A stretch of 33,367 nucleotides of DNA from Pleurotus djamor (lineage: Eukaryota; Basidiomycota; Agaricomycetes; Agaricales; Pleurotaceae): NCBI GenBank assembly GCA_029747585.1, contig JAPEVF010000500.1:1-33367 (forward strand), given 5' to 3'. Positions 11,584 through 20,969 of the stretch are shown here, one piece after another. The first letter of the stretch is position 1. Each line of letters begins with the position of its first letter. The translations under genes and the position numbers were made by a program. The notes below the pieces were generated by a model. It made no database searches, was not told the DNA's origin, and worked only from the letters and a program-made list of their open reading frames with translations.

Positions 11584-12385
11584 CTAGAAGGCCGTAAAAA
11601 TATCAGTAAGTGTGGCAAAGCTCGATTCATCAATTTTGACACACTCTGCCTGGTCCTGTAGCTTTCTCAACCTCAGAAACTGTTGTCCCCCCCGTTCCCA
11701 CATTGGCTGTCCAACCATTCCGAGCAGTATGTGTCCTCCACCCTCCAAGGCTCCATCTGGACATATTTTGCTAATGCCTAGGCTAGCCGCCTCGTTCGAC
11801 GATGCCTCCGATGGTCTCCATGAAGCCGATGCACACCTAGCAGATATCAGGTAAGTCATTTGTAACCTCGACGAAGCATTAGAACCAAAAGAAATACTCA
11901 CTTATTGACTTGATTCCTTTTTTTTTCGATATTGCACAGCCACAATGATCAAGATCGGCGGATATGTCAGCGAGGACAGAGGTGATGAATTTGAGGGTTG
12001 GAGGTGTTGTTTGTTGGGCCGTGGCGCTGTCTTTGCTTGTAGATGTGGAGGTCTGAGTCGAAGCGTGGTAGTGGTTGTTCCGGGGTAGAGGGAGGTGGAT
12101 GTTGTCGTCGTCGTTTGGGTGGAAATGGGTGGTGCTGGTGAAGGGAGGATGTCGCTGCATGCGCATATAGTGTTGGGTAAGTCATCTACAACCCTCCGAA
12201 GCAATCGCACGGCTGGAAAACTCACCGCTCAGTCTTTTTTGTCCTACACAGCCACATGTACGTCGACCAACATCAACCAATAACCAATAACTCGACAGGG
12301 ACTGAGCGAATCGGTCTAGCATGTGGGGATGTTGTTCATGGGAAGTTAACGGTGTGTTAGCCGTTGAGAGGGGTGGCGGAAGCAA
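11584..12385 (-). CDS. Possible multi-exon hypothetical gene
   Basis: Three protein-like minus-strand segments lie in order: about 12385-12270 (HPHMLDRFAQSLSSYWLLVD), about 12150-11945 (a Thr/Ser/His-rich segment ending LKFITSVLADISADLDHC) and 11850-11584 (ARCASASWRPSEASSNEAAS through LEGGGHILLGMVGQPMW to a stop). Candidate splice sites exist between them, but phases were not confirmed. I recognise no family, and part of the middle segment is low-complexity. Confidence 0.3.
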
Positions 12386-12616
12386 AGGGATTGATGGTGG
12401 TGTTGGGGCAGCAGAAGGAGGGAGTTGGGGAGGAGTTGACTGGTGTCTCTGGGTGATGGTTAGGGATGGAATAGAGCTTGATGGTGATGGGTTAATGATG
12501 GTGGTCTCGCTCTCCTATGCGGTCTTCAACTTGCATAGTGACTACATGCTTTCTCAGAAACTACCTTCGGCCTCGTAAGCGTGGTGTGCATCGCACACCC
12601 ACAGGGCAAGTGTAAG

Positions 12617-12832
12617 TTACACATAGTACTCTCCCTCAACCCCATCCTGAGTCAAATATTCCAGGCCCGTGTATTTTATCTTCCCCACAGGGATGTGCAT
12701 TGTTGCGGACTCAAGGAAGTTTGACGTAGCCCGGCTGTATGAACGATGCATCCCATTAGGCAGTTGCGAGTCGGCGACTGTGACAAACATTGTAGTAGCC
12801 ACTCCTGTGTTCCCCTTTACGGCGGGTGTCAT
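12617..12832 (-). CDS. Hypothetical protein fragment
   Basis: A minus-strand open segment encodes a balanced, protein-like sequence (ATTMFVTVADSQLPNGMHRS, later TMHIPVGKIKYTGLEYLTQD) ending at a stop at 12617. The opposite strand is also open here, so coding strand is not certain. No start or partner exon was found. It may be a remnant. Confidence 0.3.
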   Translation of the reverse strand: MTPAVKGNTGVATTMFVTVADSQLPNGMHRSYSRATSNFLESATMHIPVGKIKYTGLEYLTQDGVEGEYYV

Positions 12833-13020
12833 TCAGGATGGTTTAACGAGTTACTGGAAGCCGATAGACCGTATCCACAGACAAGATGGCGGGGTTTGGA
12901 TGAAAAAAACTCGGTTCAATGTTTGAATTTGAATTCTCACCCAATATGGCTCGCAACTCTGCCATATTCTGCCATACCCCCCAAAAATTCTACCGTTTTG
13001 CCAGGGGTTATGCCATGGCA

Positions 13021-13056
13021 GGGCAGAACTCGTGGCAGCCTGGCAGAGTTCTGCCC
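13021..13056. repeat. Inverted repeat (11-base arms) in CTGCCA/TGGCAG-rich sequence
   Basis: GGGCAGAACTC at 13021-13031 pairs perfectly with GAGTTCTGCCC at 13046-13056, with a 14-base loop. The same words recur in both orientations from about 12950, suggesting a small non-autonomous element or foldback remnant. Confidence 0.6.
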
Positions 13057-13193
13057 CCAACTCTAGGCCTGGCTGGGACAGAGTAGGTTCAGCAGGACGT
13101 TGAACCACCTCTAACTTTCCCCGGGGTGGGCTTGAAAGTTGGCCCGAAAAGTGACTTTGTCAATCGCCCCCTCAGACACTGCAGAGATATCTG

Positions 13194-13217
13194 TAACTCT
13201 GAGGCCTGTCAGAGTTA
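13194..13217. repeat. Short perfect inverted repeat (9-base arms)
   Basis: TAACTCTGA at 13194-13202 pairs with TCAGAGTTA at 13209-13217 around a six-base loop. Together with the hairpin at 13021 it may mark one end of a small foldback element. Confidence 0.5.
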
Positions 13218-14165
13218 ATTTCAGTAATACCTAGACGCCGTGAATCAGAAACGAGGTCAACAAAATGATTGGAATACCACGTACCGGTCAGAACATACTA
13301 GATGGGCTTCTTCCCACCCGCATCCACCATTCTTCCGCTTCAGCAGGGTGCCTCGGCACTGGCAATGAACTCCATACATATACTGGTCTCCTTTGCAAAC
13401 GAGCACCTCATAACGGCTTGGTCACCACGCTACATTCCACGCCCCAGAATGTAACCATTTCCACGCATACACCCGTCCCGGGGGCCCAAGCCAAAGTTTC
13501 GCGCTTTCAAGCGATTTTTGCCCAACGATATGTTCATCATGGTGTATAATTGATGTGTTTCCCAAAAGGCACGATCAAGGTTGAAATCGAAGTGGCGGAA
13601 ACGGAGAGGGGAGAAAAAGAGAGATGGATCAGATGCGGGGTACATACTAGGCTCGAAATCCAGCCTGGGAGGTTATCCTGGTAAAAGGCGCATTCTTCGA
13701 GCCATTCAAACAAACCATGGATAATGCGAACAATCAAGTGCTACACGACACTCTCGGCTTTCAGATTGCTACGAAGATGAATTTCGCATATTCCACCTGG
13801 ATTTCCGTGAAAGGCATGCAGTGGCATGCACAGATGTTTGGTGAGCCTCATCGACCACCACAAGTCACGGATGGAGACGTTGGAAGTTGGGTGTTTGAAT
13901 GAGTGTTGACCGGGACGCGTGACGGGTTGCAAGACGGGTCGTCGTGGGATCCTTCGAACGAAACGAAACGAACTCCTTGATCTTGACCTCGAAGCAACTC
14001 CCACTTGGTCAATAACTTCCAAGGAACTTCGACTCTTCTGACGCGTCTCTACCAGGATCTACAGGATTTTCGCTTCGTTTGACCGTAACATAGAGGCAAT
14101 CATGACCAAGGCTAGCCTGAAACACACAGTCTGCTCGTGTGGACACTGAACCAAGCCCCGTATCA

Positions 14166-14476
14166 GGAAGTAGATCATTGCATCGGGTAATTAGGCAGGG
14201 ACTTTCTTGATTGAATTGTCATTGATACTCATTGGATCGTTTCAGGATTCGTACAGTTCATGGAAACAGGTGGCCGTCCAGAGCGACCCTTGGTCTGAAC
14301 GCGTCCTGACGAATCGCAGCGTATTCGCGCATCTACGTCTACCAGGGCCATCGGATTGCCACCCCGCGCCTGGGATGTTAGATCTCTGGATGCGTATCAG
14401 GTGTTCAGAGGTCGCACTTTCTACGCTGATCTGCGAGTTGAACAAGATATCGGTGCAAACATGGAGAGTATAAAAG
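14166..14476 (+). promoter_or_regulatory. Promoter of repeat-peptide gene 1, conserved with gene 2
   Basis: The stretch from 14166 to the start codon aligns with the region upstream of the second peptide gene. A 21-base block at 14166-14186 is identical in both. A TATA box (TATAAAAG) lies at 14469-14476, 141 bases before the start codon. A CTCAGCAGTGCTGGTCACTT block after the TATA box is also shared. The conserved block is a candidate activator site. Confidence 0.7.
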
Positions 14477-14616
14477 CGGCCTTGCTTCAGTGGTTACTCC
14501 CTCAGCAGTGCTGGTCACTTCTCAAGACATCTCCTCCAACCCACCTCGAGCCGGGCTCACCTCTCTCACACCACTCTTCTCTCTAACTAATCTCGTCCAT
14601 CTCCCCCTCTGCCACC

Positions 14617-15994
14617 ATGTATTTTTCTATGAAGTTCGCTGTTCTTGCTTCCTTGGCTTACGCTGCCTTGATCAGCGCGTCACCAACGCTGTAAGCTCTG
14701 CATCTCTCGTTGAACCCTGCGGCGATACTGATACCGCGTTTTTCTCTCAGAAACGTCGACGACGGCAGGGACCTCGAAGCTCGTGGTCCTCGCGGTCGAC
14801 CTACTGTATGTTCCTCTTTGCTAACGGATCTACAATACTCTGATCATTGCTTGTCTTCTAGCAACAAGAGTGCGAGGTCGCATGCACATTATCCGGATTT
14901 GTTGGTGCTCAGTGGCAACAATGCGTTCGCGACTGTATGGCTACGAACTATCCCTCGCCACCACCTTCTCCTCAAAATAAGAAGAAGGCAAAGGGAAAAC
15001 GCTACAACGAGGGACTTGAAGCTCGAGGACCTCGTGGGCGACCTACGGTAAGACATCCTTCTGACCTTTCCTTGTACATATAAGTTCCTGATTTCGCGAT
15101 CACTAGCAACAAGAATGCGAAGTTGCGTGTACGCTGTCCGGGTTTGTAGGAGCACAGTGGCAACAGTGTGTCCGGGATTGCATGGCTACGAATTACCCGT
15201 CGCCACCACCTTCCCCTCAAAACAAGAAGAAGGCGAAAGGAAAGCGTGAAGCCGAAGAGCTTGAAGCTCGAGGCCCTCGAGGACGACCTACGGTAACGCA
15301 CTCGACGATGAATCATTAGTTCGTCCCTAACCATGTCTAACAGCAACAAGAGTGTGAGGTTGCGTGTACCCTATCAGGATTCGTTGGTGCCCAGTGGCAA
15401 CAATGTGTCCGAGATTGTATGGCGACCAATTATCCTTCACCTCCACCTTCCCCACAAAATAAGAAAAAGGCAAAGGGCAAGCGTGAGGCCGAAGAGCTTG
15501 AGACGCGTGGACCCCGTGGTCGTCCAACGGTAAGCTTTTTCTCTTTCGAACCATCGTTTCGAATACTCATCCAGCCATGATGTTGCCAGCAACAAGAATG
15601 TGAAGTTGCTTGCACGCTCTCTGGTTTCGTCGGGGCTCAGTGGCAACAATGCGTGCGCGAATGCATGGCTACCAACTACCCTTCTCCCCCACCTTCGCCG
15701 CAAAACAAGAAGAAATCCAAGGGCAAACGTGACGCTGAAGAACTCGAAGCTCGTGGTCCCCGTGGTCGTCCTACGGTAGGAACTTTCCCCGACGTTCACT
15801 CTGAGTTCTCATCACTTAATCGGGATCAATAGCAACAAGAATGTGAGGTTGCCTGCACTCTTTCTGGGTTTGTAGGAGCCCAATGGCAACAATGCGTCCG
15901 CGACTGCATGGCCACGAACTATCCTACTCCCCCTCCTTCCCCTCAGAACAAGAAGAAGGCTAAAGGCAAGCGAGCTGAAGAAGATTCCGAGTAG
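14617..15994 (+). CDS. Secreted Kex2-processed repeat-peptide precursor, copy 1 (alpha-hairpinin-like, five units)
   Basis: Seven exons: 14617-14690, 14751-14805, 14862-15047, 15107-15292, 15344-15529, 15590-15775 and 15833-15994, giving 344 residues. Exon 1 encodes a secretory signal peptide (KFAVLASLAYAALISAS). Exon 2 encodes a leader ending LEARGPRGRPT. Each of the next four exons is exactly 186 bases (62 codons, phase 0 at both ends) and encodes one unit; the seventh encodes a shortened last unit. A unit has Cys at positions 4, 8, 21 and 25 (C-X3-C-X12-C-X3-C), a helix-friendly core, a PSPPPSPQN tail, KKKAKG and a Lys-Arg site, at residues 89-90, 151-152, 213-214, 275-276 and 337-338. After Lys-Arg comes EAEELEARGPRGRPT, or a variant, as spacer. 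The spacing fits two disulfides in a helical hairpin. Kex2 cleavage would release five near-identical peptides of about 60 residues. Function unknown: antimicrobial, inhibitor or signal peptide are possible. Confidence 0.85.
14862..15994 (+). repeat. Exon-intron tandem repeat array of peptide gene 1
   Basis: Five repeats of one exon plus one intron with a period near 240 bases. Exons are 186 bases (the last 162) and introns 51-60 bases. Intron sequences have diverged strongly, while the encoded peptide is almost constant. Confidence 0.9.
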
Positions 15995-16571
15995 ATATCG
16001 TCTTTGTTTACTTATCTACCAACACCGCAATTTCAGTATTTTTACCCCGACGTGCTCTATACTCATCCACGACAATATGTCCTATCTTGGCTACAGTCTA
16101 GCCTCCCGGCCTATGGAACCCCGGCTTATTCGCTCTGTCGACCAGTCTCGGGAATGAAAGCGCGAAGAAAACGTCAAGTCGTCAACAAGTGTCACGACAA
16201 CGACGAAAAGGTTCTGCATCGAGGAAACCCATCAAGACGCCGCCAGGGACAAGGAAGTGCCACATAGGCGAAACGCTTAAGTTGTTCGCCAAGCTGAGAC
16301 GGATAAGGCAGACCCACATTGCATCGTTTTTCTTCCATTGACTTGCCTTGTACATGTCCTGCAGAGAGTTAGGCCATGTGCTGCACATAGGGTGTTCACT
16401 GGCGCCGGAGACGACGTCGACGTGCAGTTCGGGGACGGGCGAATGGCCGCAGGCAAAGAAGGAAACGGCCACGTGAGCGGAGCACCAACGGAAAAGTTCC
16501 ACAGTTTACCGCCCCATCGCGTTACGTAATCATCAATCCTCCCCAAATCCCCAAAAGATTTTCTTTTTACA
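15995..16571. other. Intergenic between peptide gene 1 and the desaturase
   Basis: No supported gene. It holds the 3' region of the peptide gene and the promoter of the desaturase. Open segments on both strands look like chance. Confidence 0.5.
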
Positions 16572-16577
16572 TATAAG
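16572..16577 (+). promoter_or_regulatory. TATA-like element before the desaturase
   Basis: TATAAG lies in a T-rich context 92 bases upstream of the chosen start codon, the only AT-rich promoter-like element nearby. Confidence 0.35.
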
Positions 16578-16663
16578 AATGGTCGACGTTGGAGGGTCGC
16601 CGCCACGCTTCCGTCACTTTTTTCCTCCCCCCACCACCGTCCTCCGGGACTTCCTCATTCACG

Positions 16664-18252
16664 ATGTCCTCCCTCCCTCCTTCATCGCCGCCCAACGTCA
16701 AGAACGACGAGCCCGTACCCGCCGACATCGACATCCCCGACGACTACGTTACCTACACCCTCAAGAACCAAAAGCCCCTCCCACCTTTCCAATGGGCAAA
16801 CCTCCCTAACGAACTCAACTGGATTTCCTTCACCCTCATCACCCTCACTCCCATCATTGGCTTCGTCGGTGCCTACTTCACAAAGCTTCGATGGGAAACT
16901 TTCTTGTTTGCAGTATTCTACTACTTCGTTACTGGTTTGGGTATTACCGCAGGTTACCACAGATTGTGGGCTCACAGGTCCTACAACGCTGGCCTTCCGC
17001 TGCAGTACGCTTTGGCGTTGGCTGGCAGTGGTGCTTGCGAAGGTTCTATCAAGTGGTGGTCGAGAGGTCACCGCGCTCACCATCGTTACACCGACACCGA
17101 GCTCGACCCGTACAACGCGCACAAGGGTCTTTTCTACTCTCATGTCGGTTGGATGCTTGTAAAGCCTCGTCGCAAGCCCGGTGTCGCTGATGTGTCCGAC
17201 TTGAGCAAGAACGCAGTCGTCAAATGGCAACACAGGCACTACGTAAAGCTCATTCTCATCATGGGTTTCCTTTTGCCTTCTATCATCCCTTGGCTTGGCT
17301 GGGGTGATTTCCGTGGTGGTTTCATCTACGCTGGTGTGCTGAGATTGGTCTTTGTTCATCACGTACGTCNTTTCTCTTTTTCGCCTATTTTTCTTCAATT
17401 TTCTCACGTCAATTTCTTTGTTCTCCAGTCTACCTTCTGTGTCAACTCTCTCGCACATTGGCTCGGTGAAGCTCCCTTTGATGACAAGCATACTCCCCGT
17501 GATCATCTCGTCACTGCGCTTGTCACAATTGGAGAAGGTTATCACAACTTCCACCATCAATTCCCCATGGACTACCGTAATGCCATCAAATGGTATCAAT
17601 ACGATCCCACCAAGTGGTTCATTTGGTCTATGCAACAACTCGGTTTCGCCAGCCACTTGAAGAAGTTCCCCGATAACGAAGTTACGAAAGGTGTTTTGAC
17701 CATGCAGCTGAAGAAGCTCAGAGAGTTGCAAGAGAAGTTGGACTGGCCTAGCGAGAGCTGCAACTTGCCCGTCGTCAGCTGGGAAAGTTGTAAGTAATTT
17801 CTCGTAATGCCTTTTTATATCCTTCGTTGACCGGGGTATCTTTTCGTGATTAGATCAAGAAGAAGCTCAGAAGCGTCCTCTCATCCTTATCTCTGGTTTC
17901 ATCCACGATGTCTCTGACTTCATGGAGGAGCACCCTGGTGGTCGTCACCTTCTCGTCAAGATGATTGGCAAGGACGCGACTACGGCTTTCTTCGGCGGTG
18001 TCTACGATCATTCTAACGCTGCCCACAATGTATGACATTCCTGTTTTAGTTCTGTTCATATATGCTGATCCGCATTGCTCTTGTTAGCTTCTCTCGATGA
18101 AACGCGTTGGTGTTCTCCACGGTGGACAACCACATGCGTTGGAAGACAAGGCTATCCCACCATCACAACGTCTCAAGATCGCACGCTATAACGAGCTCAA
18201 CTCTGGTGGATCATGGAGCTCGGGGTCTGATGCCGAGGGTATGTTGGGTTGA
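16664..18252 (+). CDS. OLE1: Stearoyl-CoA (acyl-CoA) delta-9 desaturase with C-terminal cytochrome b5 domain
   Basis: Four exons, 16664-17362, 17429-17789, 17854-18029 and 18088-18252, give 466 residues, the usual length for fungal Ole1. The enzyme introduces a cis double bond at C9 of stearoyl- and palmitoyl-CoA in the endoplasmic reticulum membrane. The three histidine boxes are present: HRLWAH at 99-104, HRAHH at 136-140 and HNFHH at 272-276, with hydrophobic membrane segments between them. The C-terminal cytochrome b5 domain starts near residue 354 and has the haem-ligand HPGG motif at 380-383; it supplies electrons to the di-iron site. An upstream in-frame ATG exists at 16589, but the start at 16664 gives the usual N-terminus. 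The N at 17370 falls in the first intron. This looks like an ordinary housekeeping gene inside an accessory region. Confidence 0.95.
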
Positions 18253-18792
18253 AATTAGTTCGCCCAGCCTACACTTCCCATCTAGCTCTCCCATTCCCTT
18301 TGACTTGATGTCGCGTTGCTTCCCTTGCTGGTTTGATGATGTTGGCTGCGTTGCCTAGAAGTTGAATGATTTATTGTCGAAGATGCACATTGCACCTTCG
18401 TGGTATATGATACTCGCTCCAAGTTGACAATTCTTTTGGTACTTGCAATAATGTTTTCTTAGATGGATGTTTTGGCCTCCCCCTCGTTAGTTCATGAATT
18501 ATTGAATGAATGTTTTGTTTTTTGGATGCTGTTACAGTTTCGCCGTCGTCTTGGAAGGTTCGATACCCGTTTTGAAGAGGCTTGTGAAAACGGAAGCATT
18601 TTTCCATGTCAAGCGTTCATGGGCTCTTCGCCTCCCTTTCCGGTATGTTTTCTTCTCTCGTTCGTCACCCTTATTTTTTTCTTTCAGAACCACGATCCGC
18701 GTTTCCATATCTCTGTTGTCTCCCTTTCAGGCTTTCACCATGCAGCTCGATTCTCCCCTCTTTCGTGCTATTCACGTACGCGCAGGTCTAGG
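18253..18792. other. Intergenic, 3' of the desaturase
   Basis: T-rich sequence without a convincing gene, ending near the TATA box of the gag-like gene. I did not find a matching long terminal repeat on the other side of that gene. Confidence 0.4.
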
Positions 18793-18800
18793 TATAAAAC
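18793..18800 (+). promoter_or_regulatory. TATA box upstream of the gag-like gene
   Basis: TATAAAAC lies 142 bases before the chosen ATG at 18942, with a C/T-rich leader between, typical of basidiomycete promoters. Confidence 0.45.
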
Positions 18801-18941
18801 GGGTCGTCCTTGCGTTCAAACAACCCAAGTTCGTTTAGACTTTTTTCGCCCACCTCCTTGGTTTCCTCTCTGATTCCTTCTGCTTCCTCATCGCCCTCAC
18901 CTCCGTCTTCGCTGCCTTACTTGCACTCGACCATCGTCACT

Positions 18942-20012
18942 ATGCTTGCTCTTGACCTGCCAGGTCGTGGTGCACCCGATGCTCCGAAGTTCTCTGGCCG
19001 AGGAATCCATCTACGCCGCTTCTTCGAGGATATTGAATTTCTCGCTGTCCGTGCTGAGTTGACTGACGAAGAAGACAAGATCAAATGGACTCTATACTAC
19101 CTCGAAGATGTGCAGTGGGAGACCTGGAAGAACGTTATTCCTGAAGCGAAGGGAGACGATTGGTCTGCCTTTAAACTTGCTGTTCTGCGGCTTTATGGTG
19201 AAGCAGACGAGGACTCCCGATACAGGATTCGTGACATCAAAGTACTCTGTGAAGAACAGTCTCAGAAGCCGGTCGGAGGTGTCGAAGATGTTCTTCGGTA
19301 TTATCATCAATTCCTCACGATCGGGATGTTTTTGAAGGAACGAGATCAAGTTGGTGTATACTTCCTCGATGAGCTTTATCTACACAGTTTCGAAGCTACT
19401 TTTCAGAAGAAGCTTCTTCGACATCTGCGATGGCGAAACCCTTTGGACTACCTTGGTCGCGATCACCCCTTTGAAGAAGTCCACAAGCTCGCTATTTCGA
19501 TCCTCAAGTTGACGTCTCCTGTAACCATCCCAGACAATACCACGTCGACTTCGTTGGTCTCACTTCCATCACCACCATTATCATCGCCACCATCTTCCCA
19601 CCCCGACGCTGGTGACAATCTGGATACGATGAATACGACTAGTGGCGCTCCTCCCTATACCTCCACCCCTCCTCCTCCTACCTATCCCCGAATGCTCTGC
19701 GCGTTCTGTCACGATCCCAATCACACCTCTCGGCACCAATGTCCTTCCTACCAAGCCATGGCTCGAATGGGCTGGGTTTATACTAACGAACGCGGCTGCT
19801 TTACCCTTCCGAATCATCAGGAAATCACTCGCGCGATCCGAGGGAAGATGTTCAAAGAGCAGGTTGAGAATTGGCGCCGCGATCATAACCTCCCTCTCGA
19901 CCTGGCTGATCCTTGCCCGATATGCAATCCAATGTCGACGTCCACACCGTCGCAACCTGTATCTGTGGGCTTGGGTTTCGTTTCAGTATATTTTAGCGAG
20001 GCGTCAGAATAG
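18942..20012 (+). CDS. Retrotransposon gag-like protein (356 aa), orphan or domesticated
   Basis: The single-exon frame starts at 18942 and ends at 20012. The N-terminal half matches the Ty3/Gypsy-type capsid pattern seen in basidiomycetes: APKFSGRGIHLRRFFEDIEF, then DKIKWTLYYLEDVQWETWKN and WSAFKLAVLRLYG. A Pro/Ser/Thr-rich linker follows. A zinc-knuckle-like motif C-X2-C-X4-H-X5-C lies at residues 253-267 (canonical is CX2CX4HX4C), and a CPIC pair sits near the C-terminus. No protease, reverse transcriptase or integrase follows, and I saw no flanking long terminal repeats. It is therefore a solo gag, either a remnant or a domesticated copy. An upstream in-frame ATG at 18810 would add 44 low-complexity residues and is less likely. 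Confidence 0.7.
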   Translation: MLALDLPGRGAPDAPKFSGRGIHLRRFFEDIEFLAVRAELTDEEDKIKWTLYYLEDVQWETWKNVIPEAKGDDWSAFKLAVLRLYGEADEDSRYRIRDIKVLCEEQSQKPVGGVEDVLRYYHQFLTIGMFLKERDQVGVYFLDELYLHSFEATFQKKLLRHLRWRNPLDYLGRDHPFEEVHKLAISILKLTSPVTIPDNTTSTSLVSLPSPPLSSPPSSHPDAGDNLDTMNTTSGAPPYTSTPPPPTYPRMLCAFCHDPNHTSRHQCPSYQAMARMGWVYTNERGCFTLPNHQEITRAIRGKMFKEQVENWRRDHNLPLDLADPCPICNPMSTSTPSQPVSVGLGFVSVYFSEASE

Positions 20013-20969
20013 ACATCCTATATTTCGAGGGAGCGGTAGGAACAACNAAAAAAATGGAGTTCAGTCATACTTACTAGTAAAGCAATATCAGCTACTAGTA
20101 TCCCTTACTCATTGTCGTTTGTCGTCACACATCATATAGAGTATCATATCTCAGTCACAATTGCTACCCTATCCACGATCATGGTTCCGGGCTGTCGTGT
20201 TTCCAAAGAGTCTGACCATCGCCGTGGTATCACTGAGGATGCCAATCAGTCATAGCTAGTAAATAGTTGCTTTCCTCATATGTGCATGACGTACCACTCA
20301 TCCCCCCTCTTCGTCATGCCACAGGCAACTCGAGTCTCCGTACAGTGCACATAAACGGGCGAACGCAAGCTAGAAGACGGAGTTGGCGTCCCGAGCTGCC
20401 ATTGTTTGACATTGATCTCGACTTCTGGGGCATCTTCAGGGCCTACCGAGCACGTCCCGCATTTCGAGAGGGTTGGATTTGGATCGAAGAAAACGCAGGG
20501 AGCATGATTAAGTTCAACTTAATAGTTCATGATGCTAGCCAGTAAGCATTTCCGTTCGAGAGGGCTGTGAGAGGAAGATGGCTGAGTCGTCTTAAAAGTA
20601 ATTATAGAAAATGCGAGTGTAATTTCCTCGGAATGAGGTGCAGTGAGCAGGACATGGGAAGGGACTAGGAAATGTCGGGGGTGACAATGTAAGGTAGCGA
20701 AGATCCTATAAATTCGACATGGAAGTGTTGGGGATGGGGAGGTGTGTTGAATCGAGAGGGAAGTAGGAGCGACGATCATTGGCGGATATGTCAGAGCGGT
20801 TATGTCAAACGTCGCGGTCATGTGATCGAGGGGAAAGGAAAAAGGCAAGCTACGTGCCGAGACTCAAGGGAAGGGAAACCCTAAGCCTACAGTATCAATC
20901 AATGGATCTATTCTACTTTGCCCGGGGCCGCGAGTGGATGCAAGGCAACCGGCAAAGTGCTATAAGTAT
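20013..20969. other. Intergenic between the gag-like gene and the minus NLR
   Basis: One N lies at about 20047. A plus-strand open segment at 20267-20545 contains a protein-like stretch (LPLFDIDLDFWGIFRAYRAR), but I found no splice partners or family, so I do not call a gene. The rest appears non-coding. Confidence 0.35.

Larger units (their letters stand above)
12930..14165. other. Non-coding or decayed stretch upstream of the first peptide gene
   Basis: Several short open segments occur on both strands, but none has convincing composition or splice sites. The left end contains CTGCCAT/GGCAGA-rich sequence with hairpins, described separately. Confidence 0.35.

Noticed and set aside
13717..14022. 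Open frames on both strands before the first peptide gene
   Set aside because: Composition is not protein-like, no splice partners were found, and both strands are open by chance.
14207..14473. Short open frame upstream of peptide gene 1 with similarity to one upstream of gene 2
   Set aside because: The similarity extends through non-coding sequence and the TATA box, so it reflects promoter homology and not a gene.
14862..15994. CRISPR-like array of regular repeats
   Set aside because: The 186-base repeats are exons with matching splice sites and one continuous reading frame, and the host is eukaryotic.
14617..15994. Ustiloxin-type (dikaritin) cyclic peptide precursor or hydrophobin
   Set aside because: No UstY-like or other modifying enzyme gene is nearby, the unit has four Cys in CX3C pairs, and the hydrophobin pattern of eight Cys with adjacent pairs is absent.
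16682..17731. 349-codon open frame antisense to the desaturase
   Set aside because: The plus strand encodes all histidine boxes of a known enzyme. The antisense frame is a by-product of codon bias.
18253..18941. Long terminal repeat before the gag-like gene
   Set aside because: No matching direct repeat was seen after 20012, so I could not support LTR borders.
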